Origin: Methylococcus sp. Mc7
GTDB lineage: Bacteria > Pseudomonadota > Gammaproteobacteria > Methylococcales > Methylococcaceae
Assembly: GCF_019285515.1 (NCBI RefSeq)
Contig: NZ_CP079095.1
Span: 806,001 to 870,000, forward strand
Reading direction: 5' to 3'
Length of the DNA: 64,000 nt
Part shown: piece after piece, positions 1 through 13,399 of the stretch
How positions within the stretch are numbered: the stretch's first letter is position 1
Layout of the letters: the number at the start of each line of letters is the position of its first letter
Notes under the pieces: model-generated
Told to the model about the DNA's origin: nothing
Databases searched by the model: none
The model's input: the letters and a program-made list of their open reading frames with translations, nothing else
Position numbers and translations under genes: made by a program

Positions 1-1318
1 GCGCCCTAGTCCTGCGCGGTTCCCGCTCCAGCAGCGCTTCGTAGATCGGCAGATCGTGCAGGCGGTCGGCGACCACCAGCGCCGCGAAGCAGGCCGCCAG
101 CAGCGGCAGGATGAGCGCATAGTTGCCGGTCATTTCGATCATCAGCACCACGCCGGTGAGCGGCGCCCTCACCACACCGGTAAAAAACGCCGCCATCCCT
201 GCCACCGCGAAAACCTTGGGCTCCACGGGCAGCAACGGTGCCATCTGCTGGATCAACATTCCGGAACCGAGCCCGAGCAGGGCGCCCAGCAGCAGTATCG
301 GCGAGAAGATGCCGCCGGCCGCGCCGGTGGCGTAACTGCCGATGGTCAGAACGAAGCGGGCGGCGAAGTAGAGCGCCATCAGGTTCAGCGCCGGGCTGAC
401 TTCGCCGTCCAGCATCCCGCCGACCAAGCCCTGGCCCCCGCCCAACAGTTCCGGCGCCAGCCAGCCGACCAGCCCGATCGAGCCGCCCCAGCCCAGCCAG
501 AGCGCTTTGCGCGGCCCGGCCCGGCTCGGGCGCAGCCGCTGTACCGCCAGCAAGGCACGATTGAAAGCGACGCCGAGCAAACCGCACGCCATGCCCAGCC
601 CGACGAATGCCGGCAGCAGCGAGAGTGGGGGGAGAACGGAAATCTCGACCCGGAACGCCGGCAACTCGCCCAAGACCAGACGGCAGACCGTGTCCGCAAT
701 GAGGCAAGCGATCGCCGCGGCGAAAAACTCCAGAGAAGAACATTGTCCGCGCAGTTCCTCGACCACGAATATCAGTCCCGAAAGCGGCGCGTTGAAGGCG
801 GCCGCCAGGCCGGCCCCGGCCCCAGCCGCGATCAGGGCGCGGCGTTGGTCGGGGGAGGAGGAAAACGTCGTCGCCACGCCTTCCGCGACCGCCCCGCCCA
901 TCTGCACGGTCGGGCCTTCCCGCCCCAGAGCGAGCCCGCCGCCGATGCCGATCAGGCCGCTCAGGAACTTGACGGCCAACACCCTGGCCCAACGGAACCC
1001 GTGCAAGCCCATCAGCACCGCCTTCACCTGCGGAACACCGCTGCCGGCCGCTTCCGGTGCGAACCGCTCGACCAGCCAGGCCGCCAGGAATACGCACAGG
1101 GCCGAGGCCGCCGCGGCGACGGCCAGTCCCGGTGCGCCGCAGCCGTGCGCGAAGTCCTGCAGCCGGGCGCGCCATGCTTCGCCGGCATCCATCCCGAGAT
1201 GGAAGCCGACCGCGGCGCACCCGGCCAGCAGGCCCACCAGCAAGGCGCGCGGAAACAGGCGCCGCCGTTCCCGGTTCAGGCGGATGAACCGCTCCTCTTC
1301 AGTCGTCCGGGAAGACAT
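1..1318 (-). CDS. ClC-family chloride channel/antiporter (3' end cut by window)
   Basis: Integral inner-membrane protein of the voltage-gated chloride channel/Cl-:H+ antiporter family. The reading frame is open to the left edge, so the C-terminus is missing; about 439 residues are visible. Family signatures are all present in order: GSGVP near residues 92-96, GREGP near 132-136 (the Glu is the gating/proton glutamate in characterised ClC proteins) and GGIFSP near residue 350. Between them lie many hydrophobic helices. The start is the ATG at 1318, which overlaps the last 20 bases of the upstream DUF2490-like gene and suggests co-transcription. Whether it is a channel or an exchanger cannot be decided from the visible part. 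Confidence 0.9.
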   Translation of the reverse strand, partial: MSSRTTEEERFIRLNRERRRLFPRALLVGLLAGCAAVGFHLGMDAGEAWRARLQDFAHGCGAPGLAVAAAASALCVFLAAWLVERFAPEAAGSGVPQVKAVLMGLHGFRWARVLAVKFLSGLIGIGGGLALGREGPTVQMGGAVAEGVATTFSSSPDQRRALIAAGAGAGLAAAFNAPLSGLIFVVEELRGQCSSLEFFAAAIACLIADTVCRLVLGELPAFRVEISVLPPLSLLPAFVGLGMACGLLGVAFNRALLAVQRLRPSRAGPRKALWLGWGGSIGLVGWLAPELLGGGQGLVGGMLDGEVSPALNLMALYFAARFVLTIGSYATGAAGGIFSPILLLGALLGLGSGMLIQQMAPLLPVEPKVFAVAGMAAFFTGVVRAPLTGVVLMIEMTGNYALILPLLAACFAALVVADRLHDLPIYEALLEREPRRTRA

Positions 1319-2030
1319 AGTGAAGATCGAACTGAATGTTGTGCGTCCAGACATCGGCGGTACCCGGCGTGCCTGCCATGTATTGGCCCAGATAGCCGAA
1401 ATCCACGCCGAGACGCCCTGTCAGGCGATAGGTCACGCCGGACAGGATCCGGTTCTGGCAGAATCCGGCCGGCCCGAATACGCTGTAGTTCGGACACACC
1501 ATGAGCTCGTCCCCGACGTAAACGTCCACCCCATCCGCCACGAAACGCAAGGGATGGCTCCAAGTCACCGCCTCGCGGAAGCGGATACCGACTTCACCTC
1601 CCTGCTGCGCGATCCTCTCCTCGAGCCTGGTCCTGCTGACCAGCTTCCCCCCACCCGCTTCATGGGTGAACACCGCCTCCAGATACGGGCGATTTTCCTG
1701 ATAAGCCGGCTGGCCCAACGGATGCAGCCAAGTGTGAGCGTAACCGATGCCGAGTAGGAAGTGGGGGTAGACCTGATAGCCCAACCCCACCCAAAGCAAA
1801 TCTTCGTACATGCGCCAGGCATTCGGCGGATCGTCGTCGCGCAGACGGACCTGATCCCGCACATACCACTTGAATTTGCGCCAGTCCGGAGCCACGCTAC
1901 CCAGGCTGCCCAGCAAGCTGAGCGAGGTCCAGGCGCCGGCCATGCCCTCGATTCCGTCGGCGCCGACGGGTTGGCACGATGCCATCAGCAGCGATGCTCC
2001 AAGCGGAAAGCCGACTCTCGAACGCCTCAA
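1299..2030 (-). CDS. Outer-membrane beta-barrel-like protein, DUF2490 type
   Basis: Probable secreted or outer-membrane protein of about 243 residues. I chose the TTG at 2030 because an AGAGAGG ribosome site lies six bases upstream and the first residues then read as a signal peptide (MRRSRVGF, then a hydrophobic stretch ending MASC). The open frame extends further upstream but that part looks non-coding. The mature part is rich in alternating aromatic and polar strands (for example FLLGIGYAHTW, LVSRTRLEERI and GVTYRLTGRLGVDFGY) and ends in an aromatic strand, LHYVF, typical of barrels. The pattern resembles DUF2490 proteins, whose function is unknown. It overlaps the ClC gene downstream by 20 bases. 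Confidence 0.6.
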   Translation of the reverse strand: MRRSRVGFPLGASLLMASCQPVGADGIEGMAGAWTSLSLLGSLGSVAPDWRKFKWYVRDQVRLRDDDPPNAWRMYEDLLWVGLGYQVYPHFLLGIGYAHTWLHPLGQPAYQENRPYLEAVFTHEAGGGKLVSRTRLEERIAQQGGEVGIRFREAVTWSHPLRFVADGVDVYVGDELMVCPNYSVFGPAGFCQNRILSGVTYRLTGRLGVDFGYLGQYMAGTPGTADVWTHNIQFDLHYVFPDD

Positions 2031-2175
2031 AACCTGCCTCTCTAAGTTCGAACCGCTGAATCCAATGCATTCATGTTCACCCAGCGTGTTTGAATCGGGG
2101 TGGCCAATGGGCTCTACTTCGGAGTTCGCTCCGCCGTCGACACCTTCGGAAAAACGCTCAAGAAGGATAACCCAC

Positions 2176-3696
2176 ATGACCCTCTCCCAATCCAGGCCCT
2201 GGCCCCTCGCCTGCCTCATCGGCGCCCTGTTGAACTGTTGCGGCTGCAGTTCCGGGGCACAACAGGCCAAGCCCGAATCCGCGGCGGACGATGCGCTGAG
2301 CCGCATCGAGCACATCGTCGTCATCTACGCCGAAAACCGCAGCTTCGACAATCTCTACGGCCTCTTCCCCGGCGCCAACGGCATCGCCAACGCCAGCGAG
2401 GAAGCCAAGCGGCAGATCGATCATGACGGCTCGGTCCTGCCCCATCTGCCGCCGGTATGGCTGAGCGGCGACGCCAGACCCGACCCGGCTTTCCCGGTCC
2501 GGCTGCCGAACGGGCCGTTCCGGCTGGATGCGCCGCCGGTCGGCATGGCGCTGTCGCAGAAGACGCGGGACCTGGTCCATGCCTTCTACCAGAATCAGGA
2601 GCAGATCAACGGCGGCAGGATGAACCGCTTCGCCGCCGTCTCCGACGCCGGGGGTCTCGCCATGGGCTATTACGACGGATCGAAACTCCCCATGTGGGAG
2701 ATCGCCAAGGAATTCACCCTGGCCGACAATTTCTTCATGGGCGCCTTCGGCGGCTCGTTCCTCAACCATTTCTGGCTGGTCTGCGCGTGCACCCCTGTGT
2801 TTCCGGATGCGCCGGCGGAGCGGGTCGCCAAGCTCGACGCTTCCGGCCGCCTGCTCCGCGCGCCCGACTCCCCGCCCAGCGCGCTGCGGGGACCGGCCAG
2901 GTACACCGCCTCGCGCATCACGCCGGACGGCTACGCGGTGCTCAACGAACAGCCACCCTACCAGCCCAGCGGCATCCCGCCCGCCGCCGGTGGCGACCGC
3001 CGCCTGGCCGATCCGTCCAAACACCCCTTGCCGCCACAGTCTTTCAAAACCATCGGCGACACCCTGAGCGCGAAGGGCGTGACCTGGGCCTGGTATGCAG
3101 GCGCGTGGAACGCCGCCGTCGAAGAAGGCATGCGGCACACGCAACCGCGCAAGGTGATTTACGGCAAGGGAGAGGGCTCACCCAATTTCCAGGCCCACCA
3201 CCAGCCTTTCAACTATTTCGCGCGTTATGCGCCGGGCACGCCGGAGCGGGCCGAGCACTTGAAGGACGGCGCGGATTTCCTGGCCGCGATCGAAGCCGGC
3301 ACCCTGCCCCAGGTCAGCTTCTACAAACCGCAGGGCAAGCTGAACGAACACGCGGGCTACGCCGACGTCCTCTCCGGGGACGCCCATATCGCCGAACTGG
3401 TCCGGAATATACGGGCAAGCCCGCTCTGGTCTTCGACGGCAGTGATAGTGACCTACGACGAAAACGGCGGTTTCTGGGATCACGTCACCCCGCCCAAGGG
3501 AGACCGGTGGGGCCCTGGCGTCCGCATCCCGGCGATCGTCGTGTCCCCCTTCGCCAAGCGCGGACACGTCGATCACACGCTGTACGACACGACCTCGATC
3601 ATCAAATTCATCACCCGCCGCTTCGGCCTGGAACCGCTGCCAGGGGTGCGTCAGAACGCCGGGGATTTGAGCAATGCCTTCGATTTCGGCTCCTGA
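2176..3696 (+). CDS. Secreted phosphoesterase (phospholipase C / AcpA acid phosphatase family)
   Basis: Exported hydrolase of the PF04185 phosphoesterase family (bacterial phospholipase C and AcpA-type acid phosphatases), 506 residues. The start ATG at 2176 follows an AAGAAGGA ribosome site; the upstream part of the open frame is not coding. The N-terminus is a signal peptide with a Cys-rich end (LLNCCGCSSG) that could be a lipobox. Family motifs include HIVVIYAENRSFDN, with the metal-binding Glu-Asn, NHFWLVCAC, and the C-terminal VTYDENGGFWDHV and RIPAIVVSPFAK. The substrate (phospholipid or phosphate monoester) cannot be told. It is divergent from the DUF2490-like gene. Confidence 0.88.
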   Translation: MTLSQSRPWPLACLIGALLNCCGCSSGAQQAKPESAADDALSRIEHIVVIYAENRSFDNLYGLFPGANGIANASEEAKRQIDHDGSVLPHLPPVWLSGDARPDPAFPVRLPNGPFRLDAPPVGMALSQKTRDLVHAFYQNQEQINGGRMNRFAAVSDAGGLAMGYYDGSKLPMWEIAKEFTLADNFFMGAFGGSFLNHFWLVCACTPVFPDAPAERVAKLDASGRLLRAPDSPPSALRGPARYTASRITPDGYAVLNEQPPYQPSGIPPAAGGDRRLADPSKHPLPPQSFKTIGDTLSAKGVTWAWYAGAWNAAVEEGMRHTQPRKVIYGKGEGSPNFQAHHQPFNYFARYAPGTPERAEHLKDGADFLAAIEAGTLPQVSFYKPQGKLNEHAGYADVLSGDAHIAELVRNIRASPLWSSTAVIVTYDENGGFWDHVTPPKGDRWGPGVRIPAIVVSPFAKRGHVDHTLYDTTSIIKFITRRFGLEPLPGVRQNAGDLSNAFDFGS

Positions 3697-3818
3697 AGCC
3701 ATGAGACGCGTGGAGATCCGCTCTTGATCTTGAATCCCGTTCAGCCGCGCTGAGGGTGCTGAGGGTTGCGATAACCCCACCACCCCTGCCCGTGACGTCC
3801 CCCCACGCCTTTGGTTAA

Positions 3819-7829
<4,011 letters not shown>

Positions 7830-7855
7830 GCCGCGGCTGACTGCCCGGAACCGGG

Positions 7856-8230
7856 GTGAACAAACTGACCGCGTTCCTGCTGGTGCTGATCGCCCTGCTC
7901 CAGTACCGGCTGTGGTTCGGCGACGGCAACCTGCGGGAAATGCGCCGGCTGCAGGAACGCATCGTGGAACTCACCGAGGAGGGCGAGAAGCGGCGGCAGC
8001 GCAATGCGGCCCTGGAGGCCGAGATAGTGGACCTCAAGGAAGGCACCGATGCCATCGAGGAACATGCGCGCCGGGAACTGGGCATGATCAAGGAGGGCGA
8101 AACCCTCGTGCAGATCGTCGACGCGGCGCATCCCACGCCCAGCCCCGAACCGACGCCGCCGCCCCGCAAACGGCGAAAACCCGTAACCCCGGCTCCGGCC
8201 GCTACCGAAGCCCCGGAACATGAACGCTGA
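7856..8230 (+). CDS. ftsB: Cell division protein FtsB
   Basis: Small bitopic inner-membrane protein of the FtsQBL divisome complex. The GTG at 7856 gives [22 protein letters not shown], one transmembrane segment with the conserved YRLWFG edge. A coiled coil follows (about residues 25-70) and the conserved end motif [16 protein letters not shown]. The C-terminus is extended by a Pro-rich, basic, low-complexity tail ([16 protein letters not shown]) that shorter FtsB proteins lack. It lies between eno and ispD as in many gammaproteobacteria and overlaps ispD by 11 bases. Confidence 0.92.
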   Translation: MNKLTAFLLVLIALLQYRLWFGDGNLREMRRLQERIVELTEEGEKRRQRNAALEAEIVDLKEGTDAIEEHARRELGMIKEGETLVQIVDAAHPTPSPEPTPPPRKRRKPVTPAPAATEAPEHER

Positions 8231-8966
8231 CCCGAAGAGCGGCGAAGCCGACCCGAAGAGCGGCGAAGCCGAAACACGCTTCTGGATCGTGGTCCCCGCC
8301 GCCGGCGTGGGCAAACGGATGGGGACCGATATTCCCAAGCAATACCTGGAAGTGGCGGGTAAGCCGGTGCTGCAGCACACGCTCGAACGCCTGCTCTCGG
8401 TCCGCCGCGTCGCCGCGGTCATGGTCGCGCTGGGCGCGGACGACGAGTTCTGGCCGGAGCTGCCGTGCTCGCGCGAGCCGCGGGTGCTGACCACCGTAGG
8501 GGGCAGGGAACGCGCGGACTCCGTGCTGAACGCCCTGGTCGCCCTGGCCAGCCGCGCCGCGGACGGCGACTGGGTGCTGGTCCACGACGCCGCCCGGCTC
8601 TGCATCACCCGCGAGGACGTCGAGCGCCTGATGGAAGTTCTGGAAGACCACCCCGTGGGCGGCATCCTGGCGCTGCCGGTCACCGACACCCTCAAGGAAG
8701 TCGAACACGGCGCGATCCAGGGCTCCCCGGACCGCAGCCGCATCTGGCGCGCGCTCACGCCGCAGATGTTCCGCTACCGGGCGCTCAGGGAAGCGCTGGA
8801 ATCGGCGGCCAAACACGGGCTGACGGTGACGGACGAGGCCAGCGCGCTGGAATTGCTCGGGCAATCCCCCAGGGTGGTCGAAGGACGGCCCGACAACATC
8901 AAGATCACCCGGCCGGAGGACCTCCCCCTGGCCGCCTTTTATCTGGAGCGACAATGTTTCGAATAG
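8220..8966 (+). CDS. ispD: 2-C-methyl-D-erythritol 4-phosphate cytidylyltransferase
   Basis: Transfers CMP from CTP to methylerythritol phosphate in the non-mevalonate isoprenoid pathway. The catalytic domain begins at [15 protein letters not shown], with the usual nucleotide-binding Gly-rich loop and basic residues, and LVHDAARLC and VTDTLK follow. It is 248 residues. Preceding the domain, residues 3-16 ([14 protein letters not shown]) are two in-frame heptapeptides from the 21-bp repeat found in pyrG. The start ATG at 8220 lies inside ftsB; no other start is available before the domain, so the repeat is part of the protein. It overlaps ispF by 13 bases. Confidence 0.96.
   Translation: MNADPKSGEADPKSGEAETRFWIVVPAAGVGKRMGTDIPKQYLEVAGKPVLQHTLERLLSVRRVAAVMVALGADDEFWPELPCSREPRVLTTVGGRERADSVLNALVALASRAADGDWVLVHDAARLCITREDVERLMEVLEDHPVGGILALPVTDTLKEVEHGAIQGSPDRSRIWRALTPQMFRYRALREALESAAKHGLTVTDEASALELLGQSPRVVEGRPDNIKITRPEDLPLAAFYLERQCFE
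8231..8272 (+). repeat. Two tandem copies of the 21-bp unit in the ispD 5' end
   Basis: Copies at 8231-8251 and 8252-8272 differ from the pyrG unit by one base (GGCGAAGCC in place of GGCGGAGCC). Both are in the same reading frame as in pyrG, encoding PKSGEAD. Confidence 0.95.
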
Positions 8967-9430
8967 GCCAAGGTTACGACGCCCACCGTTTCAAGGAGGG
9001 CGACCACCTCGTGCTGTGCGGCGTGAAGATTCCGTTCGACCGGGGATTCGCCGCCCATTCCGACGGCGACGTGGCGCTGCACGCGCTGTGCGACGCCCTG
9101 CTGGGCGCGGCCGCCCTCGGCGACATCGGCCGCCATTTCCCGGACACCGACGCCCGCTACAAGGGCATCGACAGCCGCGTGCTGCTGCGCGAGGTGCGGC
9201 AGAAAATCGCCGTAGAGGGCTACGCCATCGGCAACGTCGACGTGACCGTCGTGGCCCAGGCGCCGCGGCTGGCCGCCCACATTCAGGCGATGCGCGAAAA
9301 CGTCGCCCAGGACCTGGAAATCCCCGTCGGCTGCGTCAACGTCAAGGCGACGACCACCGAAGGCATGGGTTTCGAAGGCCGCGGCGAAGGCATTTCGGCG
9401 CACGCGGTCGCCTTGCTCGCCGGCCGATGA
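8954..9430 (+). CDS. ispF: 2-C-methyl-D-erythritol 2,4-cyclodiphosphate synthase
   Basis: Next-but-one step after IspD in the isoprenoid pathway; forms the cyclic diphosphate. The 158-residue protein begins [13 protein letters not shown], with the metal-binding Asp-x-His, and has [29 protein letters not shown] and the C-terminal [17 protein letters not shown]. The ATG at 8954 lies within ispD, and the stop overlaps the truD start as ATGA, showing tight translational coupling of ispD-ispF-truD. Confidence 0.97.
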   Translation: MFRIGQGYDAHRFKEGDHLVLCGVKIPFDRGFAAHSDGDVALHALCDALLGAAALGDIGRHFPDTDARYKGIDSRVLLREVRQKIAVEGYAIGNVDVTVVAQAPRLAAHIQAMRENVAQDLEIPVGCVNVKATTTEGMGFEGRGEGISAHAVALLAGR

Positions 9431-10493
9431 GCGAAACCATTTCCCGCTTCGGACTCGACGAGCTGCCGCGGGCGCACGGCGAAACGACCTGCCGTGGCCG
9501 CATCCGGTTATCCCCGGAGGACTTCCGGGTCGACGAGATCCTCGGCTTCGAACCCAGCGGCCAGGGCGAGCATGCCTTCCTGCACATCCGCAAGACCGGG
9601 GAGAACACCGACCACGTGGCGCAACGGATCGCCAGGCTGGCGGGAGTCAAGCCGATGGACGTGGGCTATGCCGGCCTCAAGGACCGCCACGCCGTCACCA
9701 CCCAGTGGTTCAGCGTGGGGCTGCCCGGGGCAAGCCCGACCCCGACTGGAGCGCTCTGGAGAACGACGGCATCGCCGTCCTGCGCCACACCCGGCACGAC
9801 CGCAAGCTCAAGCGCGGCGCCCTGGAAGGCAACCGCTTCCGCATCGTCGTGCGGGAACTCGAAGGCGCGTGCGGCGGCCTGGAAGCCCGCTGCGCCGCGA
9901 TCCGCGCGGCCGGCGTGCCGAACTATTTCGGCCCGCAGCGCTTCGGCCACGGCGGCCGCAATCTGCAGGAGGCGTCGAGGCTGTTCGCCGATCCGCGCCG
10001 CCGCTTCGACCGCAACAAGCGCTCGCTGTACCTGTCGGCGGCGCGCTCCTATCTGTTCAACCGCATTCTCGCCCATCGGGTCGGGAACGGTAGCTGGAAC
10101 CGGGCGGTGGAGGGCGACGCCTTCATGTTCACCGGCTCCAACAGCTTCTTCAAGGCCGATGAGCTGGATGAAGACATCCGGCGGCGCATCGAAGCGCTGG
10201 CGATCCATCCCAGCGGAACGCTGTGGGGAACGGGCGATCCGGCCATTTCCGGCGCGGCCCTCGAAATGGAGCGGGCGGCCCTGGCACAATGCGCGGAATT
10301 CCGTGAAGGACTGGAACGCTGCGGGCTCGAACTCGCCCGGCGGGCCCTGCGGCTGCCGGTGCCGGACCTCGAATTCGCGCGGGTCGACGATTCGGCTTGC
10401 GAACTGGCGTTCTCCCTCCCCGCCGGCGCCTATGCCACCACGGTGTTGCGGGAGCTCGTCGAATTCGACCCGCAAGGCCTGCCGGACGCCTGA
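9427..10493 (+). pseudogene. truD: tRNA pseudouridine(13) synthase TruD, interrupted by a frameshift
   Basis: The TruD family makes pseudouridine at tRNA-Glu position 13. The first frame encodes MSETISRFG through VGYAGLKDRHAVTTQWFSVGLPG, which includes the catalytic Asp motif GLKDRHAVT. The rest of the protein (KPDPDWSALENDG, then NYFGPQRFG, RNKRSLYLSAARSYLFNR and the C-terminal FEFDPQ-like end) is in another frame. Adding one base in the G run at 9727-9730 would join the two halves perfectly. Either this is a real one-base deletion, a sequencing error, or a slippage site. Codon use is otherwise intact on both sides, so any inactivation is recent. Confidence 0.85.
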
Positions 10494-10527
10494 TTTTTCG
10501 AAAACATCCTATCGGAGGACTCCAGCC

Positions 10528-10878
10528 ATGTCCGTGACCATCTACCACAACCCGCGCTGCAGCAAGTCGCGGGAAACCCTGAAACTGCTGCAGGACCGCG
10601 GCATCGAACCCGCCATCGTCGAATATCTGAAAACCCCGCCCGACGCGGCGAAGCTGCGCGAGCTGGTGGGTCTTTTGGGAATCCCGCCGCGCCAGTTGCT
10701 GCGCAAGGGCGAAGCCCCGTACAAGGAGCTGGAACTGGCGAATCCGGAACTCGGCGACGATGCACTGATCGAAGCCATGGCCCGCTATCCGGTGCTGATC
10801 GAGCGCCCGATCGTCGTGGCCAACGGCAAGGCGGCGCTGGGCCGGCCGCCGGAGAACGTGCTGGCCATCCTCGACTGA
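10528..10878 (+). CDS. arsC: Arsenate reductase (ArsC, glutaredoxin-coupled type)
   Basis: Cytosolic thioredoxin-fold enzyme of 116 residues. The N-terminus MSVTIYHNPRCSKSRETL carries the catalytic Cys at residue 11 followed by Arg at the family spacing. The anion-binding arginines are visible near EYLKTPP and in YPVLIERPIVV. An ATCGGAGGA ribosome site precedes the ATG. There is no arsR or arsB nearby; it sits in a run of unrelated housekeeping genes, so a detoxification role is inferred from family only. A YffB/Spx-like role is less likely because the ERPIVV motif is ArsC-like. Confidence 0.88.
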   Translation: MSVTIYHNPRCSKSRETLKLLQDRGIEPAIVEYLKTPPDAAKLRELVGLLGIPPRQLLRKGEAPYKELELANPELGDDALIEAMARYPVLIERPIVVANGKAALGRPPENVLAILD

Positions 10879-11523
<645 letters not shown>

Positions 11524-11550
11524 GTCCCAAGGACATACGCGGCCGCCCGC

Positions 11551-12249
11551 ATGGCCCAGCAGATTCCGTTGCATTTCGCCGTCGATCCGCTGCAGACCTT
11601 CGAAGCGTACTGCGTGGGGCCGAACGCCGAAGCGGCGGACGCCGCGCGGCGCTGCGCCCGAGGCGAGGGCGATGCGCTGCTCTATCTCTGGGGCGAGACC
11701 GGCCTGGGCAAGACCCATCTCGTCAATGCCGCCTGCCGCGAGGCGTTCCACAGCGGACGCAGCGCCGCCTGCCTGCCGCTGGCGCTGGTCGGCGAGTACG
11801 GCCCGGCCGTGCTGGACGGGATGGAAAACCAGAACCTGGTCTGCCTGGACGACATCGAAAGGATCGCCGGGCGCGACGACTGGGAGCGGCAGTTATTCGG
11901 CCTGTTCAACGCCTCGCGCGACGCCGGGAACACCCTCCTGGTCACCGCCGCATCGCCGCCCGCGGATCTGCCCGTCGCCCTGCCCGACCTCAAGACCCGC
12001 CTGGCCTGGGGGCTCGTTCTCCGGCTCCATCCGCTGGCGGACGAACACAAGCTGGCGGCGCTGGAACAGCGGGCCGGCATGCTGGGGCTCGAACTGAGCC
12101 CCCAGGTCGGCCGGTTCCTGCTCTCGCACTGCCGCCGCGACATGGCCTCGCTGCAAGCGCTGCTGGAAGAGCTGGACCACGCCACTCTGGCCGCCAAGCG
12201 CAGGCTCACCATCCCTTTCATCAAGAGTTATCTGGAAGACATCGCATGA
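11551..12249 (+). CDS. hda: DnaA regulatory inactivator Hda
   Basis: AAA+ protein homologous to the DnaA ATPase domain. With the sliding clamp it stimulates hydrolysis of DnaA-ATP after initiation. It is 232 residues, close to E. coli Hda (233). The N-terminus QIPLHFAVDPLQTFEAY contains the short clamp-binding-like segment QIPL. Walker A is GETGLGKTH, Walker B is LVCLDDIERI, and arginine-finger-type residues lie in the lid. The 3' end is duplicated just downstream (see repeat). Confidence 0.93.
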   Translation: MAQQIPLHFAVDPLQTFEAYCVGPNAEAADAARRCARGEGDALLYLWGETGLGKTHLVNAACREAFHSGRSAACLPLALVGEYGPAVLDGMENQNLVCLDDIERIAGRDDWERQLFGLFNASRDAGNTLLVTAASPPADLPVALPDLKTRLAWGLVLRLHPLADEHKLAALEQRAGMLGLELSPQVGRFLLSHCRRDMASLQALLEELDHATLAAKRRLTIPFIKSYLEDIA

Positions 12250-12355
12250 ACGGTTGTGGGAGCGGCTCCGTTGTGGGAGCGGCTCGGTTGTGGGAGCGGC
12301 TCCGCCGCGAAAAACTCCCTTTCATCAAGAGCTACCTGGAACACATCGCATGAAC
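12212..12355 (+). repeat. 40-bp direct duplication of the hda end flanking REP-like units
   Basis: Bases 12212-12251, covering the last hda codons and stop, recur at 12316-12355 with three mismatches in 40; the second copy ends on the panE start codon. Between them are three tandem 17-bp units (from 12253, 12270 and 12287) containing GTGGGAGCGGCTC, resembling known REP palindromes. Confidence 0.9.
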
Positions 12356-13273
12356 CTACTCGTGATCGGCACCGGCGCCATCGGCAGCTTCTACGGCGCC
12401 CTGCTCGCCAAGACCGGCCACAGCGTGTCGGTGGTCGCCCGTTCCGACTACGAGGCCGTGAAGGCCAAGGGCATCCGCATCCGCAGCGAGATATTGGGGG
12501 ACTACACCTTCCGGCCGGCCGCGGTCGTCCGCTCCGCCGCCGAGCTCGAAGCCAAGCCCGATTGCGCGCTGCTGTGCATCAAGGTGGTGGAAGGCGCCGA
12601 TCGGGTCGGGCTGCTGCGCGATGCCGTCGGCCCCGGCACGAGCATCGTCCTGATTTCCAACGGCATCGACATCGAACCGGAAATCGCCGCCGCGTATCCC
12701 GACAACGAAGTCATCAGCGGCCTGGCCTTCATCGGCGTCACCCGTACCGCGCCCGGCGAAATCTGGCACCAGGCCTACGGGCGGCTGATGCTGGGCAACT
12801 ACCCCGGCGGCGCCTCGGAACGGGTCAAGGCGCTGGCCACCGCTTTCGAACTGGCCGGCATCGACGGCATCGCCACCGAAAACATCACCACCGCGCGCTG
12901 GCAGAAATGCGTCTGGAACGCCGCCTTTAACCCGCTGTCGGTGCTCTCCGGCGGCCTCGACACCCAGGACATCCTGTCGACCCAGGAGGGTTTCGTCCGG
13001 GCGATCATGCAGGAAATCCGCGCAGTAGCCGCGGCCAACGGCCATCCCCTGCCGGAGGACATCGTCGAGAAGAACGTCGCCAGCACCTACAAAATGCCGC
13101 CGTACAAAACCAGCATGCTGGTCGACTTCGAAGCCGGCCAGCCGATGGAGACGGAAGCCATCCTCGGCAACGCGGTGCGCGCCGGACGGCGCAGGGGCAT
13201 CGCGATTCCGCACCTGGAATCGGTCTATGCCTTGATGAAGCTCAGGGAACTACGAACCGTGAAAAGTCGTTAA
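12350..13273 (+). CDS. panE: 2-dehydropantoate 2-reductase (ketopantoate reductase family)
   Basis: NADPH-dependent reductase of the pantothenate pathway, 307 residues. The N-terminal Rossmann motif is VIGTGAIGSFYGALLA. The conserved catalytic Lys is in ARWQKCVWNAAFNPLS, with the substrate-binding Asn-Ser region following and the C-terminal motif ETEAILGNAVRAGRR. The ATG at 12350 lies in the second copy of the duplicated hda tail. The family has many paralogues, so exact substrate is inferred. Confidence 0.88.
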   Translation: MNLLVIGTGAIGSFYGALLAKTGHSVSVVARSDYEAVKAKGIRIRSEILGDYTFRPAAVVRSAAELEAKPDCALLCIKVVEGADRVGLLRDAVGPGTSIVLISNGIDIEPEIAAAYPDNEVISGLAFIGVTRTAPGEIWHQAYGRLMLGNYPGGASERVKALATAFELAGIDGIATENITTARWQKCVWNAAFNPLSVLSGGLDTQDILSTQEGFVRAIMQEIRAVAAANGHPLPEDIVEKNVASTYKMPPYKTSMLVDFEAGQPMETEAILGNAVRAGRRRGIAIPHLESVYALMKLRELRTVKSR

Positions 13274-13399
13274 GTGTAGTCGAGATGTGGCGCGGTGGTC
13301 TAAGGTTCGGCCTATCTGTTTCCGCCTCTTTCGTCCGGCGGTGCCTCACCGAACCACGCAAACCACGTAGCGAACTATGGGGTCACGAACTATGAAACT

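Noticed and set aside
6-1220. Minus-strand Arg/Gly-rich 404-residue frame ending at position 6
   Set aside because: A shadow of the ClC gene; the neighbouring frame contains GSGVP, GREGP and GGIFSP and runs off the edge.
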